Shown in pieces: positions 23,706-31,958 of a DNA stretch of 41,491 nt. The position numbers and the translations under genes were made by a program. Numbering within the stretch: position 1 is the first letter of the stretch; each line of letters opens with the position of its first letter. The notes under the pieces are model-generated. The model saw only the letters and a program-made list of their open reading frames with translations. It was not told the DNA's origin and ran no database searches. The stretch is from UBA5499 sp002426275 (GTDB taxonomy: Bacteria; Bacillota; DTU084): assembly GCA_937888735.1 (NCBI GenBank), contig CALASN010000160.1, forward strand, positions 1 through 41,491, read 5' to 3'.

Positions 23706-24914
23706 ATGTGGGTATCTTTAGGCGGCGCCGCTTTGCTTGGCATCGCGGTGGTGAATGTAACACTGCACCGTCCTTTGCTTGAGATGCTCTATGGTCCCCT
23801 GCTGCTTTTGGCGTTTGCCCTTGGCGCGTTTCTTTTGGGACAGAAAAGAGATAAAGTGCTCTTGGCTGCTACTTTTTTTCTTACCACCGTGGGCTTCATA
23901 GAGATCTATAGGCTTAAACCCGAGCTTGCCGCGAAGCAGCTGCTGTGGATCGCCTTGGGAATTCTAGTCATGCTCATCGCCTCCGCGCTGCGCAGTTATC
24001 GCTGGATTGAGCGTTACAAATACTTGCTTGGCACGGCTGGTTTGGCCCTTTTGGCCTGCACCATTTTGTTCGGCAGGGAAGTAGGCGGCGCTAAAGCTTG
24101 GCTGCGGGTGGGAATTTGGCAGTTTGAACCAGTGGAGATCGTAAAAGTACTGCTTGTTTTATTTCTAGCCGGTTATCTGCAGGAAAATGTCTCGGCTAAG
24201 CCTTTTGGCAAGCTGCCGCTCAGCTGGGCTGCCTGGGGTCCGGTGTTATTGATGTGGGGGCTTTCCATCCTCTTGCTGTTTCTGCAACGCGATCTGGGAG
24301 CCGCTTTGCTTTTGACAGGTATTTTCACGGCTATGCTTTATTTAGCTACAGGTCAAGGTCTCTTTGTGGGAACAAGTATATTTTTCACCGGGCTGACGGT
24401 TTTAGCTTCCACTTTTATTTTTGCTCACGTCCGCACCAGAATTGCGATTTGGCTTAATCCTTGGGATAAGTTATCGGGCAATGGCTACCAAATTGGGCAG
24501 GCGCTTTTTGCGCTGGCGGCCGGCGGCTTTTCAGGCAGAGGCCTCGCTGCCGGCGATCCGGGATTTGTGCCCGCGGCGCATACGGATTTCATTTTCGTCG
24601 CCATCGCCGAAGAGCTCGGACTGCTGGGAGCAGTCTCAATTTTAGCCGCCTTTCTGTTTTTGGTGGCCAGGGGCTGGCAGCTGGCAATGGAAAAAAACGA
24701 TCGCCTTGGCTTTCTTTTGGTGTCGGGGCTGGTTTGCATTTTTGCAATTCAAGCTTTGATCATTATCGGCGGCGCCATCAAAGTCATTCCCCTCACGGGG
24801 ATTACGCTTCCTTTCGTGAGCTACGGCGGCAGTTCTCTTATTACCAACTACCTCATTTTGGGATTGATTTTGGGCATTAATAATTGCCGACCGGCGGACC
24901 AGAGGGATTACTGA
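23706..24914 (+). CDS. SEDS peptidoglycan polymerase (RodA/FtsW family)
   Basis: The 402-residue protein has about ten membrane helices. It carries SEDS motifs including LQRDLGAALLL with the catalytic Asp, a GNGYQIGQALFALAAGGFSGRG segment, and the C-terminal PFVSYGGSSL. SEDS proteins polymerise lipid II into glycan strands with a class B PBP as partner, and the PBP gene follows with one base of overlap (TGATG). The gene order suggests a RodA-type role in elongation, but FtsW cannot be excluded by sequence. The ribosome site is weak (TTAGGTG), so translation may depend on the upstream phosphatase gene. Confidence 0.92.
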   Translation: MWVSLGGAALLGIAVVNVTLHRPLLEMLYGPLLLLAFALGAFLLGQKRDKVLLAATFFLTTVGFIEIYRLKPELAAKQLLWIALGILVMLIASALRSYRWIERYKYLLGTAGLALLACTILFGREVGGAKAWLRVGIWQFEPVEIVKVLLVLFLAGYLQENVSAKPFGKLPLSWAAWGPVLLMWGLSILLLFLQRDLGAALLLTGIFTAMLYLATGQGLFVGTSIFFTGLTVLASTFIFAHVRTRIAIWLNPWDKLSGNGYQIGQALFALAAGGFSGRGLAAGDPGFVPAAHTDFIFVAIAEELGLLGAVSILAAFLFLVARGWQLAMEKNDRLGFLLVSGLVCIFAIQALIIIGGAIKVIPLTGITLPFVSYGGSSLITNYLILGLILGINNCRPADQRDY

Positions 24915-26311
24915 TGAAAGATAGCCTAAAAAAAATATTTTTCCTTTTCAGGCTGGGAATTGTGATTCTGATTTTGGCGCTGACTTATTGGCAGATCATC
25001 GCAGGCAGCAGGATTGCAAATCTGCCGGAGAATCCCAGACTGGCCAAGCAGGAGGAAAAGTTGCTTCGAGGCAGAATTTTAGATCGTAATGGACAGATTA
25101 TCTGCTCTACGATAGACGGGAAGCGGCAATACGGCGGACCTTCCTCTTTGGCGCCCCTGATCGGCTATATTTCCGGCCGCCAAGGCAAAAGCGGCTTGGA
25201 GTTATTTTTCAGCAGGGAGCTTTTAGGCCAGCTGCCCGCTCAGCGCCTGATTAATTTCGCTCGGCAGCTTTTCGGGAAAAAACCGGAAGGCAGCGATGTT
25301 TATCTGACCTTGGACTTGCACGTGGTGGAGGCTGCGCAAAGGGCTTTGGCCGGGAGACGCGGCGCCGTGGTGGGAGTTGACGTGCGGACCGGAGAAATTC
25401 TGGTTCTTGCCACGAGCCCTGCTTTTGATCCCAATCGCATCGGAGAGGATTGGCGGCGCCTGAGCCAAGACAGCTCGAGCCCGCTGCTGAATAGACCCTT
25501 GCAGGGGTTATATCCGCCCGGTTCCACTTTTAAGCTCATTACGGCCATCGGGGTTTTGAATTGGCATCTGATTGATTTAAACGAGCGGTTTTATTGCCCG
25601 GGCAGGATTGAAATCCAGGGACATACTATAGAATGCTTTCATGGCAAAGCTCATGGCTGGATAGATTTGAAAGAGGCCTTGGCAGTCTCCTGTAATGTGA
25701 CATTTGTCCGTTTAGCCGAAAGGCTGGGCAAAGAGAGATTTTACGAGACAATTAAAAACATGGGCCTGGACCGCAAACCTGAATTGGGCGTTCCCGTAAG
25801 CCGCACCAGGATTCCGCCGTTCAGAGGCCAGGGCAGTTCTTCGTTGCCGCAATTGGCCATCGGCCAAGGCTCTCTTTTGGTAACGCCCATTCAGATGGCT
25901 GTGCTCGCCGCAGCTGTGGCCGACGGGACAGTGCGTTCGCCATACTTCCTCCGGCAGACGCAGGCAGGTGACAGAGTCTTGGAGCGCGGGCACAGCAACT
26001 GGCAAAGAGAAGTTAACATGGCGGCTTTATCTGTGCTGCGGGAAGATCTGCGCTACGCCGTGGCAGAGGGAACCGGACGTGCGGCCGATGCTCCCGGACT
26101 TTCTGTGGCTGGCAAAACCGGCACTGCGGATAATCCGCACGGCAGACCGCACGCTTGGTTTGTGGGTTTTGCGCCTTCTGAAGATCCGTCTTTAGCGCTG
26201 GCCGTGGTAATTGAAAACGCCGGCTCTGGAGGAGAAGCTGCCGCTCCGGTGGCAAGAGCAGTATTTCAGGCTGCGCGAGATTACGGATATTTTGCAGGGG
26301 TTCAAGATTGA
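24914..26311 (+). CDS. Class B penicillin-binding protein (transpeptidase)
   Basis: The 465-residue protein has one N-terminal membrane helix (about 11-29), a short PBP dimer region, and a C-terminal transpeptidase domain with the serine motif YPPGSTFKLI, the SCN motif in AVSCNVTFV, and the KTGT motif in VAGKTGTADN. It crosslinks peptidoglycan with the SEDS partner encoded upstream. It is short, like mycobacterial PbpA, and lacks PASTA domains. The ATG overlaps the SEDS stop (TGATG); the frame is open upstream without support. It corresponds to pbpA in the actinobacterial order. Confidence 0.93.
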   Translation: MKDSLKKIFFLFRLGIVILILALTYWQIIAGSRIANLPENPRLAKQEEKLLRGRILDRNGQIICSTIDGKRQYGGPSSLAPLIGYISGRQGKSGLELFFSRELLGQLPAQRLINFARQLFGKKPEGSDVYLTLDLHVVEAAQRALAGRRGAVVGVDVRTGEILVLATSPAFDPNRIGEDWRRLSQDSSSPLLNRPLQGLYPPGSTFKLITAIGVLNWHLIDLNERFYCPGRIEIQGHTIECFHGKAHGWIDLKEALAVSCNVTFVRLAERLGKERFYETIKNMGLDRKPELGVPVSRTRIPPFRGQGSSSLPQLAIGQGSLLVTPIQMAVLAAAVADGTVRSPYFLRQTQAGDRVLERGHSNWQREVNMAALSVLREDLRYAVAEGTGRAADAPGLSVAGKTGTADNPHGRPHAWFVGFAPSEDPSLALAVVIENAGSGGEAAAPVARAVFQAARDYGYFAGVQD

Positions 26312-26322
26312 GGGAGGGGAAT

Positions 26323-27996
26323 GTGCAATTGGAAGGAACGATCCTTGGCGGCCGCTATCGCATTATCGAAAAGATTGGAGAAGGGGGAATGGCCCAAGTT
26401 TATAAGGCTCAGTGTACTCTCTTGGACCGAACTGTGGCCATTAAAGTCCTGCGCCCCCAATATGCCAGCGATGAAGAGTTTGTGGCCAGGTTTCTCCGGG
26501 AAGCGCAGGCTGCGGCCAGGCTGTCCCATCCCAATGTGGTTAACGTCTATGACGTCGGTCGCGATGGCGATACCCACTATATTGTAATGGAATACGTTCC
26601 CGGACAGACCCTCAAACAAGTGATCTCGCAGCACGCTCCCCTTGCAGTGGGCCAAGCGGTGAATATTGCAGAGCAGATTTTATTGGCTCTGAAGCACGCT
26701 CACGAGCACGGCTTAATCCACCGGGACGTGAAACCTCATAATATGCTGATCACCGCGGACGGCAGAGTAAAAGTCACAGATTTTGGCATCGCGCGTGCTG
26801 CCAGCGCCAGCGGCCTAACAGAAACAGGCATTGTTTTGGGCTCGGTCCATTATTTTTCGCCGGAACAGGCCAAGGGGCAGACAGTGGGCGTACAAAGCGA
26901 TCTGTATTCGCTGGGCGCGATGCTCTATGAAATGCTCACTGGCAAGCTGCCGTTTGAAGGAGATACGCCCATCGCCATAGCATTGAAACAAATTCAAGAA
27001 GAACCTGTTCCCCCGCATAAATACAATCCATCATTGCCAGGCTGGCTGGAAGGCATTATCCTTAAAGCTATGAATAAAGATCCCCAAGAACGATATCTTT
27101 CTGCCGACGAGATGCTGCAAGATCTGAGGCGCTGGCAGTCCGTGGGCGACGATGCCACCACCGTCCTCAATACTGTCAGCGGCTATCCGGAAGCGCGGAG
27201 GCAGGTTGCAGCCTCTCACGGGCGCAAGCGGAAATGGTTCTGGTGGGTTGGCGGCACTTTTGCCATCCTGGCTGCGTTGACGGTTTTGGCTTTTATGCTT
27301 CCAGATCTCTTGCCGCAGGTCCCGGAAGTGCTGGTGCCGGATCTGGCCGGACGCAGCCTTGATGAAGCTGAACAGCTACTGGAAGAATACCAGTTGAAAG
27401 CCGAAGTCAGAAGCGAGGTTTATTCTTCCGATGTCCCTGCCAACCATGTGGTGAGTCAAGAGCCGGCCGCAAACAGAAAAATTAAGATTAACCGTACGGT
27501 TTGGCTCACCATCAGCAAAGGCCCTGAATATATGACGGTACCAGACCTGGTGGGACAGTCTTTGGAAAACGCGCAGCGTTTTCTGCGGCAAGCCGGACTG
27601 AAAATCGGCCAGGTTCAGGAGCAATATAGTTCAGACGTCTCAGCAGGCATCATCATCTCTCAGAATCCTCCCTCGCGGACGCGTCTGGCCCGAGGCAGCA
27701 GCGTGGATGTTTTCGTGAGCAAAGGGCAGCAACCAAAGCCTGAAACTGTGATCGTGCCCGCGTTTGTGGGCAAACAAGCGCAAGAGGCTCAAGCGCAGCT
27801 TGCGGAGTTAGGATTAAAGCAAGGCTCCGTCACACAAAAAGGAGCGGCAGTTCCGCCAGGGGAAATCATAGAGCAAAGTCCGCTGCCGGGGGCTGAAGTA
27901 CCAAAGGAAAGCCCAGTAAGCTTTGTGGTCAGCAGCGGTCCTCCCTCAGCAACAAAACAAGAGGAGGATCTAGGCTATGTGCCCGGGCAGCAGTAA
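26323..27996 (+). CDS. prkC: PASTA-domain Ser/Thr protein kinase (PrkC/PknB type)
   Basis: The 557-residue kinase senses cell-wall fragments and phosphorylates division and wall proteins. The cytoplasmic kinase domain (about 11-270) shows IGEGGMAQVYKA, catalytic K41, HRDVKPHN, DFGIA and GSVHYFSPEQA. A membrane helix follows (about 302-325), then three extracellular PASTA repeats beginning VLVPDLAG, MTVPDLVG and VIVPAFVG. GTG at 26323 follows GGGAGGGG and gives MQLEGTILGGRY; TTG at 26308 and 26329 are possible. The last 20 bases overlap the next gene. Confidence 0.95.
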   Translation: MQLEGTILGGRYRIIEKIGEGGMAQVYKAQCTLLDRTVAIKVLRPQYASDEEFVARFLREAQAAARLSHPNVVNVYDVGRDGDTHYIVMEYVPGQTLKQVISQHAPLAVGQAVNIAEQILLALKHAHEHGLIHRDVKPHNMLITADGRVKVTDFGIARAASASGLTETGIVLGSVHYFSPEQAKGQTVGVQSDLYSLGAMLYEMLTGKLPFEGDTPIAIALKQIQEEPVPPHKYNPSLPGWLEGIILKAMNKDPQERYLSADEMLQDLRRWQSVGDDATTVLNTVSGYPEARRQVAASHGRKRKWFWWVGGTFAILAALTVLAFMLPDLLPQVPEVLVPDLAGRSLDEAEQLLEEYQLKAEVRSEVYSSDVPANHVVSQEPAANRKIKINRTVWLTISKGPEYMTVPDLVGQSLENAQRFLRQAGLKIGQVQEQYSSDVSAGIIISQNPPSRTRLARGSSVDVFVSKGQQPKPETVIVPAFVGKQAQEAQAQLAELGLKQGSVTQKGAAVPPGEIIEQSPLPGAEVPKESPVSFVVSSGPPSATKQEEDLGYVPGQQ

Positions 27997-28474
27997 ACTG
28001 CTAACTTTGCCTCAGCTTCGTCAAAAGGTTGGCAAACTGAGAGCAACGGGCTTACGCATGGTATTCACTAACGGCTGCTTTGATCTGCTGCACTGGGGAC
28101 ATTTGCGTTACCTCCAGACGGCGAGCGGCTTGGGAGATTATCTGGTGGTGGGGCTCAACAGTGATTCTTCAGTGGAATTATTGAAAGGCGAGACCAGGCC
28201 GTTGTTCGCGCAAGAGCACAGAGCAGAACTCCTAGCGGCTTTGACGTGCGTGGATTATGTCACTATCTTCTCCGAACCTACGGCCCGGGAATTAGTGGCA
28301 GTTCTTAAGCCAGAGGTATATGTGAAAGGTGGAGACTATGCGGATCCAAAGCTTCTGCCTGAAGCAGAGGAGGTCTTGAAGTATGGAGGAGAGATCAGGC
28401 TCATGCCTCACGCAGAAGGGATCTCAACGAGTATTCTGATTTCCGCCATTTCCCAAGGAAAGGGAAGATTATAA
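27977..28474 (+). CDS. HldE C-terminal-like heptose-1-phosphate nucleotidyltransferase
   Basis: This 165-residue cytidylyltransferase-fold protein matches the stand-alone form of the RfaE/HldE C-terminal domain, which makes ADP-heptose for LPS core or glycan synthesis. Motifs are VFTNGCFDLLHWGHLRYL with the HxGH nucleotide site (H39-H42), VVGLNSDSSV, PEVYVKGGDY and a terminal GISTSILISAI. ATG follows AGAGGAGG (27960-27967) inside the kinase gene. In most Bacillota the PASTA kinase gene is followed by rsgA, rpe and thiN, which are absent here. Other cytidylyltransferase roles are possible. Confidence 0.82.
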   Translation: MCPGSSKLLTLPQLRQKVGKLRATGLRMVFTNGCFDLLHWGHLRYLQTASGLGDYLVVGLNSDSSVELLKGETRPLFAQEHRAELLAALTCVDYVTIFSEPTARELVAVLKPEVYVKGGDYADPKLLPEAEEVLKYGGEIRLMPHAEGISTSILISAISQGKGRL

Positions 28475-28477
28475 CTG

Positions 28478-28514
28478 CTGACCGTCCGCTTATGGCGTGA
28501 CGGTCAGAATTTTT
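28478..28514 (+). terminator. Intrinsic terminator after the kinase cluster
   Basis: CTGACCGTC-CGC (28478-28489) pairs with GCG-GACGGTCAG (28495-28507) with one bulged T and a TTATG loop, followed by AATTTTT (28508-28514). It ends plus-strand transcription and lies across the last codons of the convergent minus-strand gene. Confidence 0.8.
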
Positions 28515-29731
28515 CTAGCGACTTCCGGATATGACGCGATGAAACGCAGCTCACGGCTGGTGAGAGGCTTTTGGGTATGCACATTGGCGTATCTGACTAA
28601 CTCTAAAATTTTCTCTGCCTCAGCATCGTTTTTAAACTCAATCTCCAATTTTTCATAGACATTGCGGAAACCTTTGATGCCGCTGTATTCGCCGGTTGTG
28701 ATCATCCTTCCGGTATCAATGATCTCAGGGTCCCCCCGGCCCAGTTCTTCGTAGTCGAAGAGTTCGTAATTTCGGCGATCTTTCAGCGCCCCGTCCGCAT
28801 GAATGCCTGATTCGTGCGCAAACGCATTGGCGCCAACTGCCACCTGGTTAATGGGGATCTCCACGCCAAAGGCGTAGGAAGCGTATTTTGCGATCTCCCA
28901 AGCTTTGGAAAGATTGATCTTTGAATCCAGTTGATAACGGCCTGCCAGACCGCTTGATTTGGTAATGGCCAAAATTATGGAGACCAAGTCGGCATTGCCC
29001 GCCCGCTCGCCCATGCCGTTGATGGTGGCGTTGATGTACGCGTCGACGCCGGCGTCGATTACGCCCTTAGCCCCAGCCACGCTACAAGCCACAGCCATAC
29101 CTAAATCATTGTGGCAGTGGAGTTCCACCGGGATTTTAATTGCCCGGGCCAGCTGGTTGAGACGCTCATAAATGGTAAAAGGGTCATCGTATCCTAAAGT
29201 ATCGCAGTAACGGAATCGATCCGCGCCCGCTTCTAAGGCGGCGCCGGCAAATTCTATCAAAAAAGAAAGGTCGGTTCGGGAAGCGTCTTCCGCGTTCACG
29301 CCGATGGATTTGGCTCCCAGTTGTCTTGCGAGTTTTACTGCCCGGCTCATACCGTCCAGCACGTCCTGCCTTGTTTTTCTCCCTTGAAACTTACCGTGGA
29401 TCATTTGGTCCGAGGTGGAGACAGACATGTTCAGATGCTCTATCTCAGGTACTTTGTTGAAGCTGCGCTCCACATCTCCTGTGATCGCGCGCAGCCATCC
29501 GCCCAGCCTGATAGGGGTGAGCACACCCATTTTTGCCAGTTCAAGATTTGCCCGCAGATAATTGGTCTCATGCCTTGTGATGGGGAACCCAAACTCGCTT
29601 TGGAAAATACCCATCTCATTGAGCATTAAATTGATGATTGTCTTCTGCAATTTGGCAAGTCCCAATCTTGAGGTCTGTACGCCATCACGATTGGTTACAT
29701 CGATTAAATAAATAGTCGCTTTCTCGGACAT
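28490..29731 (-). CDS. Homocitrate synthase/Re-citrate synthase-like enzyme (DRE-TIM family)
   Basis: This 413-residue DRE-TIM metallolyase condenses acetyl-CoA with a 2-oxo acid. The metal and catalytic motif near the N-terminus reads DVTNRDGVQTSR (11-22), keeping the Arg-Asp pair but not the usual LRDGEQ. HCHNDLGMA supplies metal histidines, and GMGERAGNADL and HESGIHADG complete the family pattern. Close relatives are named homocitrate synthase (NifV), but the Re-citrate synthases of anaerobes belong to the same branch. With isocitrate dehydrogenase in the same window and no nif genes, citrate synthesis is a fair hypothesis. It has its own promoter and a hairpin in the leader. Confidence 0.75.
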   Translation of the reverse strand: MSEKATIYLIDVTNRDGVQTSRLGLAKLQKTIINLMLNEMGIFQSEFGFPITRHETNYLRANLELAKMGVLTPIRLGGWLRAITGDVERSFNKVPEIEHLNMSVSTSDQMIHGKFQGRKTRQDVLDGMSRAVKLARQLGAKSIGVNAEDASRTDLSFLIEFAGAALEAGADRFRYCDTLGYDDPFTIYERLNQLARAIKIPVELHCHNDLGMAVACSVAGAKGVIDAGVDAYINATINGMGERAGNADLVSIILAITKSSGLAGRYQLDSKINLSKAWEIAKYASYAFGVEIPINQVAVGANAFAHESGIHADGALKDRRNYELFDYEELGRGDPEIIDTGRMITTGEYSGIKGFRNVYEKLEIEFKNDAEAEKILELVRYANVHTQKPLTSRELRFIASYPEVARKILTVTP

Positions 29732-29750
29732 GCAACAACCCTCCTTTTGG

Positions 29751-29787
29751 AGTTAAAAATAAACGTCGCGGTGGCAGGCGGCGTTTA
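29751..29787 (-). terminator. Terminator-like hairpin in the 5' leader of the homocitrate synthase-like gene
   Basis: On the minus strand, TAAACGCCGC and GCGACGTTTA (complement of 29778-29787 and 29760-29769) form a 10-pair stem with one mismatch or G-U and an 8-base loop, followed by ATTTTTAAC. It lies between the promoter (29803-29831) and the ribosome site, only about 10 bases after the expected transcription start. It may act as an attenuator or stabilise the mRNA. Confidence 0.5.
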
Positions 29788-29802
29788 CAATAAATTTAAC
29801 TT

Positions 29803-29831
29803 ATGTTACCATAAAAAGAAATAAAAGTCAA
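29803..29831 (-). promoter_or_regulatory. Sigma-A-type promoter for the homocitrate synthase-like gene
   Basis: Read on the minus strand, TTGACT (complement of 29826-29831), a 17-base spacer and TAACAT (complement of 29803-29808) form a good vegetative promoter. It faces away from rex, so the two genes are divergent and share this AT-rich region. I saw no clear Rex operator (TTGTGA-N6-TCACAA) in it. Confidence 0.6.
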
Positions 29832-29888
29832 GGAAAAAATAAATATAATAATCAATATATTTGCTCAAATCCAGAGGAGGATTCTTTA

Positions 29889-30530
29889 ATGTTAGAAATT
29901 CCAAAACCAACCTTGGGCCGGTTACCCTTATATTACCGCGCTTTGGTCACTGCAGCGGACGCTGGACTTGAGATCATCTCGTCTGCTGAATTAGGTGAGA
30001 GCGCCGGAGTGGATTCCGCGCAGGTTAGGAAAGACATAACCTACTTTGGCCAATTTGGCAGGCCGGGAATAGGATATAATGTTCCGAATCTCTTGCTGGC
30101 ATTAGAGCAAATTTTAGGCTTGAGCAATCCCAATGAAGCGGTTTTAGTGGGAGCGGGCAGACTGGGGATGGCCATTTGCAATTATCCAGGTTTCACGCGC
30201 TTTGGCCTCAAAATCGTGGCTATCTTCGATATTGATCCGCAAAAGCAGGGACAGCAAGTAGACGGTTTAGAAATCTTCCCTCTCTGGCGCCTGGAGCGGA
30301 TTGTGAAGAAATTAGGCACTCAGATTGGAATTATCACTACCCCTGCTTCCTCGGCGCAGGGAGTTGCGAAAATGCTGATTGCCTCTGGCGTGCAGGCGAT
30401 TTGGAATTTTGCGCCCGTTAACTTGAAGGTACCTCCTGACGTCATTTTGCGCAACGAGGACCTAGCCGTAGGGCTTGCAACTTTGTCGCATTATCTTTCC
30501 AGCGGCCACGGATCCCAGAAGCTCAAATAA
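29889..30530 (+). CDS. rex: Redox-sensing transcriptional repressor Rex
   Basis: The 213-residue protein has an N-terminal winged helix (LGRLPLYYRALVTA, SAELGESAGVDSAQVRKDITYFGQFG) and a C-terminal Rossmann domain with VGAGRLGMAICNYPGF and AIFDIDPQKQGQ for NAD(H) binding. Rex represses fermentation and energy genes and lets go of DNA when NADH rises. The ATG follows AGAGGAGGA (29873-29881). The gene is divergent from the citrate or homocitrate synthase-like gene, which may be a target, though I saw no operator. Confidence 0.96.
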   Translation: MLEIPKPTLGRLPLYYRALVTAADAGLEIISSAELGESAGVDSAQVRKDITYFGQFGRPGIGYNVPNLLLALEQILGLSNPNEAVLVGAGRLGMAICNYPGFTRFGLKIVAIFDIDPQKQGQQVDGLEIFPLWRLERIVKKLGTQIGIITTPASSAQGVAKMLIASGVQAIWNFAPVNLKVPPDVILRNEDLAVGLATLSHYLSSGHGSQKLK

Positions 30531-30543
30531 TTTTTTCGCAGAT

Positions 30544-30569
30544 GAACATTTTCCTTCGCACTTGCGTCT
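30544..30569 (+). promoter_or_regulatory. ECF-type promoter before the sigma factor operon
   Basis: GAAC (30544-30547), a 17-base spacer and CGTCT (30565-30569) match the usual ECF sigma promoter pattern. The start site would fall near 30577, about 15 bases before the sigma gene, whose ribosome site AAAGGAGA comes right after. ECF sigma factors commonly drive their own operon. Confidence 0.5.
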
Positions 30570-30591
30570 AACTTAGTGAAAGGAGAACGAA

Positions 30592-31132
30592 ATGGTCATA
30601 TTCAGCTCAGCTATCGTTTCCAAAGAACTCGGCGAAACCGAAGTTTCTTTTCAGGAACTGGTAGCGTTATATAGACGCCCCATTTACAACCTCCTCTACA
30701 GGCTTTCCGGCTCCTCGCAAGATGCGGAAGACCTCACCCAGGAGGTATTCATGAAAGCCTTTTGCGCTTATGGACGCTTCCGTAAAGATTCCAGCCATTA
30801 CACATGGCTTTACCGCATTGCCGTCAACTCATTCCGTGATTACTTGCGGCAGCGCACCAAAGGGCAATATCTTTCTGCGGAGCCGGAAGGAATATACTCT
30901 GTAGAAGGCCAGCTGGAGCAAAAGGAATTGGAAGCCACCGTGGCTGACGTTGCCCGCCCAGCAGCGCCTTGTGGTGGTGCTTCATGATTTATTGGGCTTT
31001 TCATATCAAGAGATAGCGCAAATTGCAAATATTTCTTTGGGGACAGTGAAATCGCGCCTATATTATGGGCGGGAAGCTTTGCGAAAAATATTGAGTTCTC
31101 CAGCAGCGGAAGGTGAAGCCAATGATCGATAA
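30592..31132 (+). pseudogene. ECF sigma-70 family factor, frameshifted by one extra base
   Basis: The first frame (30592-30948) encodes sigma region 2 (FQELVALYRRPIYNLLYRLSG, DAEDLTQEVFMKAF, WLYRIAVNSFRDYLR). After GAC at 30946-30948 an extra G (30949) shifts the frame. The next frame (30950-31132) resumes with LPAQQRLVVVLHDLLGFSYQ and the region 4 helix-turn-helix EIAQIANISLGTVKSRLYYGREAL. Removing the base restores a normal factor of about 179 residues; as written it ends early at 30987. The interruption could be a real mutation, an assembly error or, less likely, programmed frameshifting. The anti-sigma gene overlaps the 3' end. Confidence 0.85.
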
Positions 31133-31526
31133 ATGTCCAAATGAAATGCTGCTTTCGGCATATTTAGACGGTGAGCTTTCAGAGCGCAGGTGGCTTGCCG
31201 TGGCATTGCATCTAGAAAAATGTGAAGCATGTAAAGAGAAATTGTCGCAGTTAGAGCGGACCAAAGCTCTGGTTGCGCAATTACCCCTCCAGCCTGCGCC
31301 CAATATTTCTTTCAGCAAGCAGCTTTCTCCGCCCAGGTCAGGCGGCGGAAAGTGGCTCCTGGCCTCCTGTTTGACTGCCGCGGCTGTATTCCTTTTGGCG
31401 TTCAGCCTGCAGTTTCACAAACCCAAAGTTGACGAGGCTACAGGGGGATACCTGCAAATTCACCGCCAATACGAACAACAGCTAGCCAAAAATATTGAAC
31501 AGCTTGAGGAGGTTGAGCAGCCATGA
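31122..31526 (+). CDS. Anti-sigma factor with zinc-finger (zf-HC2) domain
   Basis: The 134-residue membrane protein has an N-terminal anti-sigma zinc domain with a His and two Cys in ALHLEKCEACKEKL, and a single membrane helix (about 72-92). A short extracellular tail follows. Such proteins hold the ECF sigma factor inactive until an envelope signal is sensed. ATG at 31122 follows AAGGTG and is preferred over GTG at 31113. It overlaps the sigma gene upstream and the next gene downstream (ATGA). Confidence 0.88.
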   Translation: MIDKCPNEMLLSAYLDGELSERRWLAVALHLEKCEACKEKLSQLERTKALVAQLPLQPAPNISFSKQLSPPRSGGGKWLLASCLTAAAVFLLAFSLQFHKPKVDEATGGYLQIHRQYEQQLAKNIEQLEEVEQP

Positions 31527-31945
31527 GAAATTTCTTTCTTTGCGCGTTGCTGCTCACGCTCTTAACTCAACCCGGTTTCGTACTGGAAAACTCGCTCTTT
31601 CAGGCTGCACAGTCGGGAAGGGATGAACTGGTCAGCAGCAAACGACCAGTTGACGGACCTTGGCCGGAATATCTTCCTCCCGGATATAAATTTCAAGGTT
31701 TCAGCTATTTGAAGACTAAGAAATCCAAGATCACCTACCTGAGATTTGCCAATGGAGAAAAGCTCCTTTCGCTTTTCATCGACCCAAACGATGAGAGTGG
31801 ACATAATAGACGGCACGATCATCCGGATGAAAAGAAGAAAGGCGACTATACTATATTCGAATGGAAAAAAGGAGGCGACAAGTACACTTTAATTGGTCGA
31901 GAATCTTTGAGCGTGCTCAAAAAAATCGCGAAATCAGTCAAATAA
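31523..31945 (+). CDS. Secreted RseB/MucB C-terminal-like protein
   Basis: The 140-residue protein has a signal peptide (about 1-20) and a domain with WPEYLPPGYKFQGFSYL, ITYLRFANGEKLLSLFID and YTLIGRES. This resembles the C-terminal part of RseB/MucB sigma regulators and DUF4367. In proteobacteria RseB protects the anti-sigma factor from cleavage. Here its start overlaps the anti-sigma stop by 4 bases, which supports a sensing role outside the membrane. The RseB N-terminal domain is missing, so the match is partial. Confidence 0.6.
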   Translation: MRNFFLCALLLTLLTQPGFVLENSLFQAAQSGRDELVSSKRPVDGPWPEYLPPGYKFQGFSYLKTKKSKITYLRFANGEKLLSLFIDPNDESGHNRRHDHPDEKKKGDYTIFEWKKGGDKYTLIGRESLSVLKKIAKSVK

Positions 31946-31958
31946 AAGGAGGAGCATC

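Noticed and set aside
29732..29888. Rex operator between the divergent genes
   Set aside because: No TTGTGA-N6-TCACAA-like site was found, so control by Rex is not claimed.
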